The translations under genes were made by a program, and so were the position numbers. The notes under the pieces were generated by a model. The model did no database searches and was not told the origin of the DNA. It worked only from the letters and a program-made list of their open reading frames with translations. Below, piece by piece: positions 7,132-13,553 of a stretch of 64,000 bases of DNA. The DNA is from a virus: positions 1-64,000 of IMG/VR virus record IMGVR_UViG_3300037337_000170. One strand, written 5' to 3'. Numbering within the stretch: the stretch's first letter is position 1; each line of letters opens with the position of its first letter.

Positions 7132-7160
7132 TTTACTTTTATTCTGCGGTGTGGTATAAT
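7132..7160 (+). promoter_or_regulatory. early promoter cassette 3
   Basis: TTTACTTTTATTC, 17-base spacer from TTTACT, TGGTATAAT. The leader ACATATACCAACCAAGG after it is shared with other cassettes. Drives the gene at 7186. Confidence 0.9.
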
Positions 7161-7185
7161 AAACATATACCAACCAAGGATCATC

Positions 7186-7761
7186 GTGCAAAATGTCATT
7201 CACCACCCGGCTGCATATGAAGCCGCCACCAAGCGTCGTATCATTCAAAATGCTTCCATTACATTTTTTAAAACTGTAGTCGATGCCCAGGCTTTGGTGG
7301 CATTTATGTTTGACTCGGAGTATCGCGGCGATCAGTTCATGGCGTCCCTGGTAGCTGCCTACGCCAACTTCGGTAAATTGACCGAAAAACAATGTCAGGC
7401 TATCCGCAACTCTATGGTGCGGCAGGCTGAATACAAAATTGCCCGGGATGCTGCAATTCTGAAAAAGAATGAGGGCCTTAGCTATATTGCCTCTGTTGGT
7501 GATAAAAAAGTAGCTATTAAACTCACGGTCAAAAAGATCGTCCAGATTCAGGGCGCTTCTTTCTCTTACTACGATTCAGGTGTTTCTAACCTGTATATCT
7601 GCGAAGATGCTGCCGGCAACAAGATTACCTACATCGGCAATTCTGAAATGCCCAAGGAAGGCGAAACCGCGGATATTCTTTGCACGATTAAGGCCCACAA
7701 AATCTACAATAATGCCAAGCAGACTGTAATCAACCGTCCTAAGCTTGTTTCCGCCCCCTAA
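7186..7761 (+). CDS. hypothetical early protein (191 aa), GTG start
   Basis: GTG at 7186 sits 6 bases after AAGGA in the promoter-3 leader; no ATG is better placed. The 191-residue product has a helical N-terminal two-thirds with many alanines and a C-terminal beta-rich part (IYICEDAAGNKITYIG-like) ending in a basic tail. The C-terminal portion could be an OB-like nucleic-acid-binding fold, but no family is recognised. First gene of its transcription unit, so expected to be made early. Confidence 0.75.
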   Translation: MQNVIHHPAAYEAATKRRIIQNASITFFKTVVDAQALVAFMFDSEYRGDQFMASLVAAYANFGKLTEKQCQAIRNSMVRQAEYKIARDAAILKKNEGLSYIASVGDKKVAIKLTVKKIVQIQGASFSYYDSGVSNLYICEDAAGNKITYIGNSEMPKEGETADILCTIKAHKIYNNAKQTVINRPKLVSAP

Positions 7762-7777
7762 ATTTTTGGAATATTAT

Positions 7778-7912
7778 ATGGTAGTTTTTTTCGCTTTCTT
7801 TATTTGTATAGCATTAGGAGCCCCCTGGTGGGCATTTGTTATCGGTTTTTTTTGTTTCATGATGGATGGATTTCTTTGTTTCATGATGGATGGAATATGG
7901 GATAATATATGA
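7778..7912 (+). CDS. small membrane protein with duplicated segment (44 aa)
   Basis: Starts MVVFFAFFICIALGAPWWAF and is hydrophobic nearly throughout, so a small inner-membrane protein. An in-frame 24-base duplication encodes CFMMDG twice (around residues 26-31 and 34-39). Its TGA overlaps the next ATG (ATGA at 7909-7912). Function unknown; a holin role cannot be shown. Confidence 0.55.
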   Translation: MVVFFAFFICIALGAPWWAFVIGFFCFMMDGFLCFMMDGIWDNI

Positions 7913-8250
7913 TTTTTGGAAAAACTATTTCAGAAAAGAATGAAGCAATTCAGCGAGACTTAAAAAACCGAGCTCACGGTTTCCGTAGATTTGTACTTTT
8001 TGATAAATTAGCTGACGACCGTTGGGTATTTTTTCAACATGTTTGGACTTACGAAGATATGATTTTTGAGTCCGACAAACTTAACTATAGATGTCATATC
8101 GGGAAGGGGATTTATGCACCCGATATGCGCCGCAATTATACCGAAAAAAATAATCTTCATATGAAAATTTCATATACCAAAGCAGATGAAACTTTTGAAA
8201 AATTGACGATGAACCATTTGCTTGCCAGTATACGATCTAAAAATTCATAA
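7909..8250 (+). CDS. hypothetical protein (113 aa)
   Basis: Coupled by ATGA overlap to the small membrane gene. 113 residues (MIFGKTISEKNEAIQRDLKN), basic and aromatic-rich, with no membrane helix. No recognised domain. Operon position supports it. Confidence 0.7.
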   Translation: MIFGKTISEKNEAIQRDLKNRAHGFRRFVLFDKLADDRWVFFQHVWTYEDMIFESDKLNYRCHIGKGIYAPDMRRNYTEKNNLHMKISYTKADETFEKLTMNHLLASIRSKNS

Positions 8251-8281
8251 GTATGTATGCTTAACCTATTTTGGAGCACAT

Positions 8282-8734
8282 ATGAAAAGGACAACTCTTC
8301 TCATCATCGGTTCGTTGGTGTCTGTAACAATATCGACAGCGAATGGAAACCCAAAAAAAGAACACAGTTCCGAACTATCAGCTGAGCTTAGATGTATGGA
8401 ACTTAATCTTTACCACGAGGCTCGGGGTGAGTCTAAGGCCGGCATTCTGGCCGTTGGCCATGTTACTTTAAATAGAGTATCTGATCGTAGATTTTCTAAT
8501 ACCATATGTAACGTAGTTTATCAGAAGCACCAATTTTCATGGGTACGCACCAAGAAAAAAGCAAATAAAACAAAAGTTCCCAAACGTATCAGAGAAATCA
8601 CATATAAATTAGTAGTCCTAAAAACATATAAGGATAACACAAAAGGATCATTATTTTTTCACAATCATACCGTTAACCCTGCATGGGGCAAAAAACCTAG
8701 AGTTGTGATCGGTGAACATATTTTTTATAGGTAA
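8282..8734 (+). CDS. SleB-type cell-wall hydrolase, secreted
   Basis: The frame is open from 8222 but ATG 8282 has TTGGAG upstream and yields a classical signal peptide (MKRTTLLIIGSLVSVTISTA). The mature part contains MELNLYHEARGESKAGILAV and NTICNVVYQKHQFSW, the signature of the SleB/Hydrolase_2 family (cortex-lytic or muramidase-like), whose catalytic glutamate lies in the YHEARGE motif. It ends in a FFHNHTVNPAW element also typical of the family. 150 residues. Export suggests action in the periplasm on peptidoglycan. It is distinct from the GH19 endolysin at 3396, so the phage has two unlinked wall hydrolases besides those in gp5. Confidence 0.85.
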   Translation: MKRTTLLIIGSLVSVTISTANGNPKKEHSSELSAELRCMELNLYHEARGESKAGILAVGHVTLNRVSDRRFSNTICNVVYQKHQFSWVRTKKKANKTKVPKRIREITYKLVVLKTYKDNTKGSLFFHNHTVNPAWGKKPRVVIGEHIFYR

Positions 8735-8737
8735 TAT

Positions 8738-9304
8738 ATGGCAAAATCAAAAAAAATCGAACTAGAAGAATTAGAGCCGACAGAGAAATTTGGTCCGGCT
8801 CTTTTGTTTTCAGATATTACAGCAGATTCTGCCCTAGAAGTAGTCCAATGGATTGTGGCAATGAATATGCTAGATAATCCACCTAAAGATTTATCTTTAA
8901 TGATTAACTCCGAAGGCGGTGACTTAGCAGCAGGCATGGCAATTATTGAGGCCGTCATTGCATCTAAAATTCCCATTAAGACATATGGTGTTGGTCAAAT
9001 CCAAAGTGCTGGACTATTAATTTTTATGGCCGGAGCCAAAGGTCATCGAACCATCACCCCCACGTGCATGGCAATGACTCATCATTTTAATACAGGCTCA
9101 GAAGGATCATACTCAGAATTAAAAAATCTGCAAAAGGAATACGATAGGTTAGATTTAATGATTCTTGATCATTATATTCAACACACTGGACTAGATGAAG
9201 ATACCATTCGTAGTTTCTTAGTAACTGACCATGATGTATATCTATCTCCAGAACAGGTAGTAGAATTCAACTTAGCCGACCGAATTGGTAGGCTGGAGTT
9301 CTAA
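8738..9304 (+). CDS. clpP: ClpP-like serine protease
   Basis: 188 residues with the ClpP/crotonase fold. The nucleophile is Ser90 in GQIQSAGLLIFMAGAKGHR, the histidine is His115 in MAMTHH (25 residues later, as in E. coli ClpP), and the acid is in TDHDVYLSPEQ (Asp164-166). The oxyanion segment INSEGGDLAAGMAI is also conserved. It starts 3 bases after the SleB gene and its stop overlaps the next ATG. In phages ClpP-like proteins serve as prohead proteases or as host-protein degraders; position in an early operon rather than next to capsid genes argues for the second role, but this is inference. Confidence 0.88.
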   Translation: MAKSKKIELEELEPTEKFGPALLFSDITADSALEVVQWIVAMNMLDNPPKDLSLMINSEGGDLAAGMAIIEAVIASKIPIKTYGVGQIQSAGLLIFMAGAKGHRTITPTCMAMTHHFNTGSEGSYSELKNLQKEYDRLDLMILDHYIQHTGLDEDTIRSFLVTDHDVYLSPEQVVEFNLADRIGRLEF

Positions 9305-9876
9305 TGGCAAAGATTATCTTTATTCATGGCTTGAATTCGAGCCATCTATCCTTTAACTATATGATTCAGAATTATAGTGAAAATGGATCGACGGTTAACT
9401 ATAGCTCTAGACAGCCTCTACGTCTTTCTATTGAGGAAGTTCTTAAACAGATTCCGAAAAAGGAACCGGTTATTCTTGTGGGCCATTCTCTTGGTGGGGT
9501 CATTGCAATGAATATTGCCCATCTTAGACTTCGTAATATCGAAAAAGTAGTTACAATCTCCTCCCCACTCGGGGGATCGAAGTGCGCAATTTATGCTCAG
9601 TGGGCTCTACGTTCTTTAGAGGTCTTGCGGGATCTGGTCCCTTCCTCAGTCTATATCAAGCCGCTCTCTAACCTGCCTGCTCCGTGCCCAGTTTTGTCGA
9701 TCTATAGCACGTCAGGATCGCTGCCTACTGCGTTTGAGCCAAACGACAGTGTGGTAACCGTGGCTAGCCAGAGAGCGATGCTACACGCGCGCCAAGTAGA
9801 GGTGAAAGCAAACCACTTTGAGGTTCTCATGCACCCAGACACGATCAAGTTGCTAAAAGACTTCGTGGCAGAATAA
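9304..9876 (+). CDS. alpha/beta hydrolase (lipase/esterase-like)
   Basis: 190 residues of the alpha/beta-hydrolase fold: strand plus HG oxyanion motif (IIFIHGLNSSH, residues 4-14) and nucleophile elbow VGHSLGGVIAMN (GxSxGG, around residue 62), with a C-terminal HFEVLMHPD giving the histidine. The acid is probably in EPNDSVVT. It is coupled to the ClpP gene (TAATG). Substrate unknown: lipid, ester or thioester. A second, shorter hydrolase lies at 10284. Confidence 0.85.
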   Translation: MAKIIFIHGLNSSHLSFNYMIQNYSENGSTVNYSSRQPLRLSIEEVLKQIPKKEPVILVGHSLGGVIAMNIAHLRLRNIEKVVTISSPLGGSKCAIYAQWALRSLEVLRDLVPSSVYIKPLSNLPAPCPVLSIYSTSGSLPTAFEPNDSVVTVASQRAMLHARQVEVKANHFEVLMHPDTIKLLKDFVAE

Positions 9877-9877
9877 C

Positions 9878-9906
9878 TTTACTTTTATTCTATACTGTGT
9901 TATAAT
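9878..9906 (+). promoter_or_regulatory. early promoter cassette 4
   Basis: TTTACTTTTATTC with 17-base spacer and TATAAT at 9901-9906. The -35 begins two bases after the stop of the hydrolase gene. Drives the group 9932-11386. Confidence 0.9.
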
Positions 9907-9931
9907 AAATTCTTAATAACGAAAGCTAAAC

Positions 9932-10144
9932 ATGACATCTGAATTTAAAATCCCGGGCCTTCAAATTCCATATGAAGTTGCTGATTTAATTACTCTTGAA
10001 ACTCTCAAAGCTAGTCGTGCACTTCTTAAAAAAGATATGAAGGGCCATGAGAAGGAAGCTTCCTATATGCACCCCGAGGATTATGCTAACAACAAAAAAT
10101 ATATAAAGGCAATTAATCTTCTCATTAAATATTATGGTGAATAA
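9932..10144 (+). CDS. hypothetical early protein (70 aa)
   Basis: First gene after promoter 4. 70 residues (MTSEFKIPGLQIPYEVADLI) with a lysine-rich helical middle and no membrane helix. Stop and next start overlap (TAATG). Function unknown. Confidence 0.72.
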   Translation: MTSEFKIPGLQIPYEVADLITLETLKASRALLKKDMKGHEKEASYMHPEDYANNKKYIKAINLLIKYYGE

Positions 10145-10284
10145 TGATTTATGTAATTATCTATCAGGCCCTAGTTCTAGGTGGCACTGGATATGCTGTG
10201 TTCGGATTAGGGCACAGTGGTTGGTGGTTTTTACTAGCCTATTTTCTTAGTACCGAAATGCCTAAACCACAAGGCTGGAAATAA
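10144..10284 (+). CDS. small membrane protein (46 aa)
   Basis: Coupled on both sides by TAATG overlaps. Starts MIYVIIYQALVLGGTGYAVF; two hydrophobic stretches separated by GLGHSG suggest a two-helix hairpin, ending in MPKPQGWK. The tight overlaps make it credible although it is short. Function unknown. Confidence 0.62.
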   Translation: MIYVIIYQALVLGGTGYAVFGLGHSGWWFLLAYFLSTEMPKPQGWK

Positions 10285-10796
10285 TGAACTTCTATATTCC
10301 GGGATTGGGTTCTGGTGCTGAATCATCAACATTAAAAAAATATCAAAAACATATTGATATTTCTATACTGAAATATAATGCACTTGATCCCATTGAATCA
10401 CTTACCACAATGGCAGATTATCTTATGGATAAATGCCCAAGTAGTAATCACATTAATATCTTTGCTTCAAGTCTCGGTGGGTGGTATGCTGAAAAGCTAG
10501 CAGGTTTAATTCCCTGTTCCTTATTTCTTTATAACCCAAGTACCGACCCTGCTAACTCGTTACTAAAATATGGTATCGACCCAACTATTACAGCCGAATA
10601 TGACAAACTCGAAGAACTAGCTCCGACTAATCGAACTGTTTGTGTTTGTACCGATGATACCACGGTGCACCCTGAGTTAGCCCTAAACCTTTATAAAGAC
10701 TATAATCTTATTATCAGTTCTGGCGGCCATCGTATGACTGATACCAATATAAATAAACTTATTACAGCATACCATTACGAGCAGACACAACTATGA
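10284..10796 (+). CDS. YqiA-like alpha/beta hydrolase
   Basis: 170 residues resembling the YqiA/UPF0227 esterase group: N-terminal FYIPGLGSGAESSTL, nucleophile elbow FASSLGGWYAEKLAG (GxSxGG-like with the serine in SSLGG, around residue 64), strand-end FLYNPSTDP, acid in VCTDDTT and histidine in SSGGHRMTD. All three triad positions are present. Together with the hydrolase at 9304 it gives two alpha/beta hydrolases in one early region. Likely esterase or thioesterase; target unknown. Confidence 0.82.
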   Translation: MNFYIPGLGSGAESSTLKKYQKHIDISILKYNALDPIESLTTMADYLMDKCPSSNHINIFASSLGGWYAEKLAGLIPCSLFLYNPSTDPANSLLKYGIDPTITAEYDKLEELAPTNRTVCVCTDDTTVHPELALNLYKDYNLIISSGGHRMTDTNINKLITAYHYEQTQL

Positions 10797-11386
10797 GCTT
10801 CAGAGACTTTCTTTCAGAATCTTATTATAACTATCTGCCTAATAACAAGGATAAGAAAGAAAAGGATGCTGTGGTCATTCATAAAATGATTCATGATGCA
10901 TATGTATCTCAGGGCGGTAACAAAAGTCCCGAATTAGCTACACCAGAGTCGATGGTTAATGAAATTCCATTCTGGAAAGTAAGTAAGAATGGCGGAACCA
11001 TTACGGCAGTCGCATTATATATTGATGGTGGTAAAGGCCGTAAACGAATTGCAATTGCATCGGACGGTTCTGAGCATGGCAAAAAAGCATTAGGTAAGAT
11101 CGTAAGCGATGACCTAAAACAGGAACGTGCTCATGCCGAGGTTAGTGGTAAATCCCTTTCCTTTTTGAAGAAACAGATTGATTTAAAGAATTATGTGCAC
11201 AGTTTCGAAGATGCTAAAGCATATCATGCTAGTAAGGACAAAACTGTAACCAAACCAGAAGATACTGACCCTGAGGTAGTTCGACACCCCGAACTGAAAA
11301 ACAATTTCTACGTTCGGATGATCGCCGGGCATGCTCATACCAAACTCATGCTGGGTACGCTGGGCACAAAAATAGTCGACATGTAA
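10793..11386 (+). CDS. hypothetical protein (197 aa)
   Basis: ATGA overlap with the hydrolase. Starts MSFRDFLSESYYNYLPNN. The central part (TAVALYIDGGKGRKRIAIASDGS) and the end (FYVRMIAGHAHTKLMLGT) look like a globular enzyme or a nucleotide-modifying domain with a conserved-looking GHAHTK, but I do not recognise the family. It is the last gene before promoter cassette 5. Virion location cannot be inferred. Confidence 0.72.
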   Translation: MSFRDFLSESYYNYLPNNKDKKEKDAVVIHKMIHDAYVSQGGNKSPELATPESMVNEIPFWKVSKNGGTITAVALYIDGGKGRKRIAIASDGSEHGKKALGKIVSDDLKQERAHAEVSGKSLSFLKKQIDLKNYVHSFEDAKAYHASKDKTVTKPEDTDPEVVRHPELKNNFYVRMIAGHAHTKLMLGTLGTKIVDM

Positions 11387-11389
11387 AAT

Positions 11390-11418
11390 TTTACTTTTAT
11401 TCCAGGTTGTGGTATAAT
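11390..11418 (+). promoter_or_regulatory. early promoter cassette 5
   Basis: TTTACTTTTATTC, 17-base spacer, TGGTATAAT, followed by AACACATACCA. Together with the gene after it, this is one copy of a duplicated module (other copy at 17857-18078). Confidence 0.9.
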
Positions 11419-11455
11419 AAACACATACCATCCAACACCCACTAGGAAAAATAAA

Positions 11456-11611
11456 ATGTTTTTAGTCTTCAAATGCCGGCATGATCTTTTCTTGGAGCCA
11501 AAGCAACTGATCGCAGAATTTGAAACAGAAGAAGAAGCTCGACAGTTCGCAAGCGACATGGAACAAGCCAGTCTGGATATTTTCACCTGGTTCGATTTCA
11601 TCGAAGAGTAA
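11456..11611 (+). CDS. microprotein of a duplicated family (51 aa)
   Basis: Intact 51-residue copy of a family seen again at 17923 (with a nonsense codon) and 19626 (divergent). MFLVFKCRHDLFLEPKQLIA leads into EFETEEEARQFASDMEQ and an acidic, aromatic end WFDFIEE. The layout (strand, helix with EEARQFA, strand) suggests a small alpha/beta domain. It has its own promoter and its own terminator just behind, so it is transcribed as a single gene. Function unknown; a host-protein-binding early protein is plausible. Confidence 0.75.
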   Translation: MFLVFKCRHDLFLEPKQLIAEFETEEEARQFASDMEQASLDIFTWFDFIEE

Positions 11612-11635
11612 AAAAGGAGACCTAGGTCTCCTTTT
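11612..11635 (+). terminator. rho-independent terminator
   Basis: GGAGACC and GGTCTCC arms around a TA centre (11616-11631) with AAAA before and TTTT after. It ends the promoter-5 transcript immediately after the microprotein stop. Confidence 0.82.
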
Positions 11636-11791
11636 AAGTTACAGCTAATCAAACCAAGTTACATTACGAACAACCAGCAACTGGGGTACATAGTCTATTA
11701 TATCCAGAAAAACTTTTCCCCGAAATAAACTTCACTTTTTTGTTTATTATAGTCACACGACAATAATGGTATAATAGACCATGGCCCACAA
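11636..11791 (+). promoter_or_regulatory. intergenic region with extended -10 promoter
   Basis: No gene is seen. A consensus extended -10 (TGGTATAAT, 11767-11775) lies 17 bases before the deaminase ATG, but no TTTACT stands 17 bases ahead of it; TTCACTTTTTTG at 11731 is too far upstream. It may be a decayed version of the cassette or a middle promoter that needs an activator. Confidence 0.55.
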
Positions 11792-12178
11792 ATGATCCTC
11801 TCTGCTTTTGATAACAAGATCTTGAAACAACTCATGCTTATGTGTGAGGATATCCCCAGAGTAGGCTCTGGTCGATTAGCTGCTTGTATTGTCTTGAAAA
11901 AGGGCATTGTCGCGTTTGGTATAAACTCTACCAAAACTAGTACCCTAATGCACTTCTTCAATAAACATCCTGAGGCAGTTCAAATTCATGCCGAGATTGC
12001 TGCCATCCATAATGCTAGGAAACGCCTATCGGATAAGGACCTGAGTAAGTCAACCCTCTACATTGCACGAACTAAGATCGTTGATGGAATTACAGTTTCT
12101 GGCCTTGCTGCTCCATGCTGTGGTTGTGCAAGAGCTATCAAACACTTTGGAATTAAACACGTGGTATACACTGAATAA
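11792..12178 (+). CDS. cytidine/deoxycytidylate deaminase-like protein
   Basis: 128 residues with the zinc-dependent deaminase signature: IHAEIAAIHNA (H-A-E, around residue 67) and PCCGCARAIKHF (PCxxC, around residue 109). These supply the three zinc ligands and the proton-shuttle glutamate. dCMP deaminases feed dUMP to dTTP synthesis, which fits the neighbouring ribonucleotide reductase, but at 128 residues it is shorter than T4 Cd and has no visible insert, so a cytidine or tRNA/nucleic-acid deaminase cannot be excluded. Its stop overlaps the primase start (TAATG). Confidence 0.82.
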   Translation: MILSAFDNKILKQLMLMCEDIPRVGSGRLAACIVLKKGIVAFGINSTKTSTLMHFFNKHPEAVQIHAEIAAIHNARKRLSDKDLSKSTLYIARTKIVDGITVSGLAAPCCGCARAIKHFGIKHVVYTE

Positions 12179-13200
12179 TGTCATCTCTAATTATTGATAA
12201 AAAATATGTTGGATTTATTTCCTCTAGGCTAAAAAATGTAACTTATAAAGGCGCTGGTAATGTTCTTGCCAGCTTTACTCATAGTTGCGAGCGATCTGAC
12301 TCCAGAAAAAAGCGCGGCCACTTTCTACTCTATCCAGATGGCGTTTTTATGCGCTGCTTCAATTGCAGTGAATCCCTGCCATTATCCAAGTTTATTCAAG
12401 ATATTGACCCATCATTATATCGAGGGTATTGTCTTGAAAATTTTAAGGAAGGTATCTGGGAATCAAAGAATGACTTTAAGCAACCTAACCCCGAACCTAT
12501 CAAAAAAGAGGAAACTACTCAGACTAAAAATCATTTTACAGATCTAATCTCATACGCATCCTTACCTCCCGGCAATCCGGCTCTTAAATATATTTCTAAT
12601 AGGCAGATACCAGAAGCTAGATATAAAGAACTATACCTGGTCCCAAAATTCTATAAATGGGCTTCTAGAATTGATCCTATTTTTGAAAAGTTCAAGACTG
12701 ATGTTCCGCGACTGATCATTCCCTGCTATGATTCGTCCAAAAAGTTATTAGGTTTCACATGTAGGGCATTCGGTAAGGAGCTGCCTAAATATATTCATCT
12801 TAGAATCGACAAGGAACAAGAGTTCATATATGGTCAGAATCATGTCGATATAAATAAGACCCTACTGGTTGTTGAGGGTCAACTTGATAGTTTATTTCTT
12901 GATAATTGTCTGGCAATTGGAAGAGCAGATTACAAATCAAGGTTCCTTGAAACTCACAAACATAATGTAATCATCATACCTGATAATGACTTCCGCAGAA
13001 ATCTTCACGTGTGTAACCAACTGAAAAAAGCTATTTCAAACGGTTTCACAATATGTATTCTTCCCGATTCGTGGAAAAAAGATATTAATGATATAGTGCG
13101 AAGCGGTATTACAGCGCGTGAAATTGAGCAATATGTATTTAAAAACAAAAAGAGTGGGGCAGCAGCTCTGCTAGAACTTGCACTGGAAAAAAGATGCTAA
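12178..13200 (+). CDS. 61: DNA primase (T4 gp61-like)
   Basis: 340 residues, close to T4 gp61 (342). The N-terminal zinc-binding part has HSCERSD, then RGHFLLYPDGVFMRCFNC; the Toprim catalytic core has VVEGQLDSLFL (glutamate motif, around residue 230) and IIPDNDF (DxD, around residue 263). It makes RNA primers for lagging-strand synthesis with the hexameric helicase gp41. The start overlaps the deaminase stop and the end overlaps the next ATG. High confidence from the Zn plus Toprim order and length. Confidence 0.9.
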   Translation: MSSLIIDKKYVGFISSRLKNVTYKGAGNVLASFTHSCERSDSRKKRGHFLLYPDGVFMRCFNCSESLPLSKFIQDIDPSLYRGYCLENFKEGIWESKNDFKQPNPEPIKKEETTQTKNHFTDLISYASLPPGNPALKYISNRQIPEARYKELYLVPKFYKWASRIDPIFEKFKTDVPRLIIPCYDSSKKLLGFTCRAFGKELPKYIHLRIDKEQEFIYGQNHVDINKTLLVVEGQLDSLFLDNCLAIGRADYKSRFLETHKHNVIIIPDNDFRRNLHVCNQLKKAISNGFTICILPDSWKKDINDIVRSGITAREIEQYVFKNKKSGAAALLELALEKRC

Positions 13201-13553
13201 TGGAAAGATATAAGGAAAATAATTGGATTAAAATAGGTAGTCTTGGGGATCGTCGAACAATAGACATTAACGCAGATACATATATGGACTGGATTAACAA
13301 TGATCTATTCTTTGTTAATCTCTATAGAATCGCCAAAGATCTTGGTCCTATAATTCCATTTGTTATATTAGGTGATCCAGATAATCAGGATACTGTAATG
13401 GATAAATTACTATCCATGCAGAACAAACTCATTGTCGGAGATGTTGTGGTAGAATTCATTAAATCATATCACATAAAGCCTATCGAATCCCCGATTGCGG
13501 AATACCTAACTGATGAGCCTGAACAAGTATTACCCAAAAGAAAGAAAAAATGA
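13194..13553 (+). CDS. hypothetical protein (119 aa)
   Basis: Overlaps the primase end by 7 bases and the nrdA start by 4 (ATGA), so it belongs to the replication/nucleotide operon. An ATG at 13200 is an alternative start. The product (YKENNWIKIGSLGDRRTIDI) is acidic-hydrophobic with a basic KRKKK tail. No known domain. Confidence 0.75.
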   Translation: MLMERYKENNWIKIGSLGDRRTIDINADTYMDWINNDLFFVNLYRIAKDLGPIIPFVILGDPDNQDTVMDKLLSMQNKLIVGDVVVEFIKSYHIKPIESPIAEYLTDEPEQVLPKRKKK

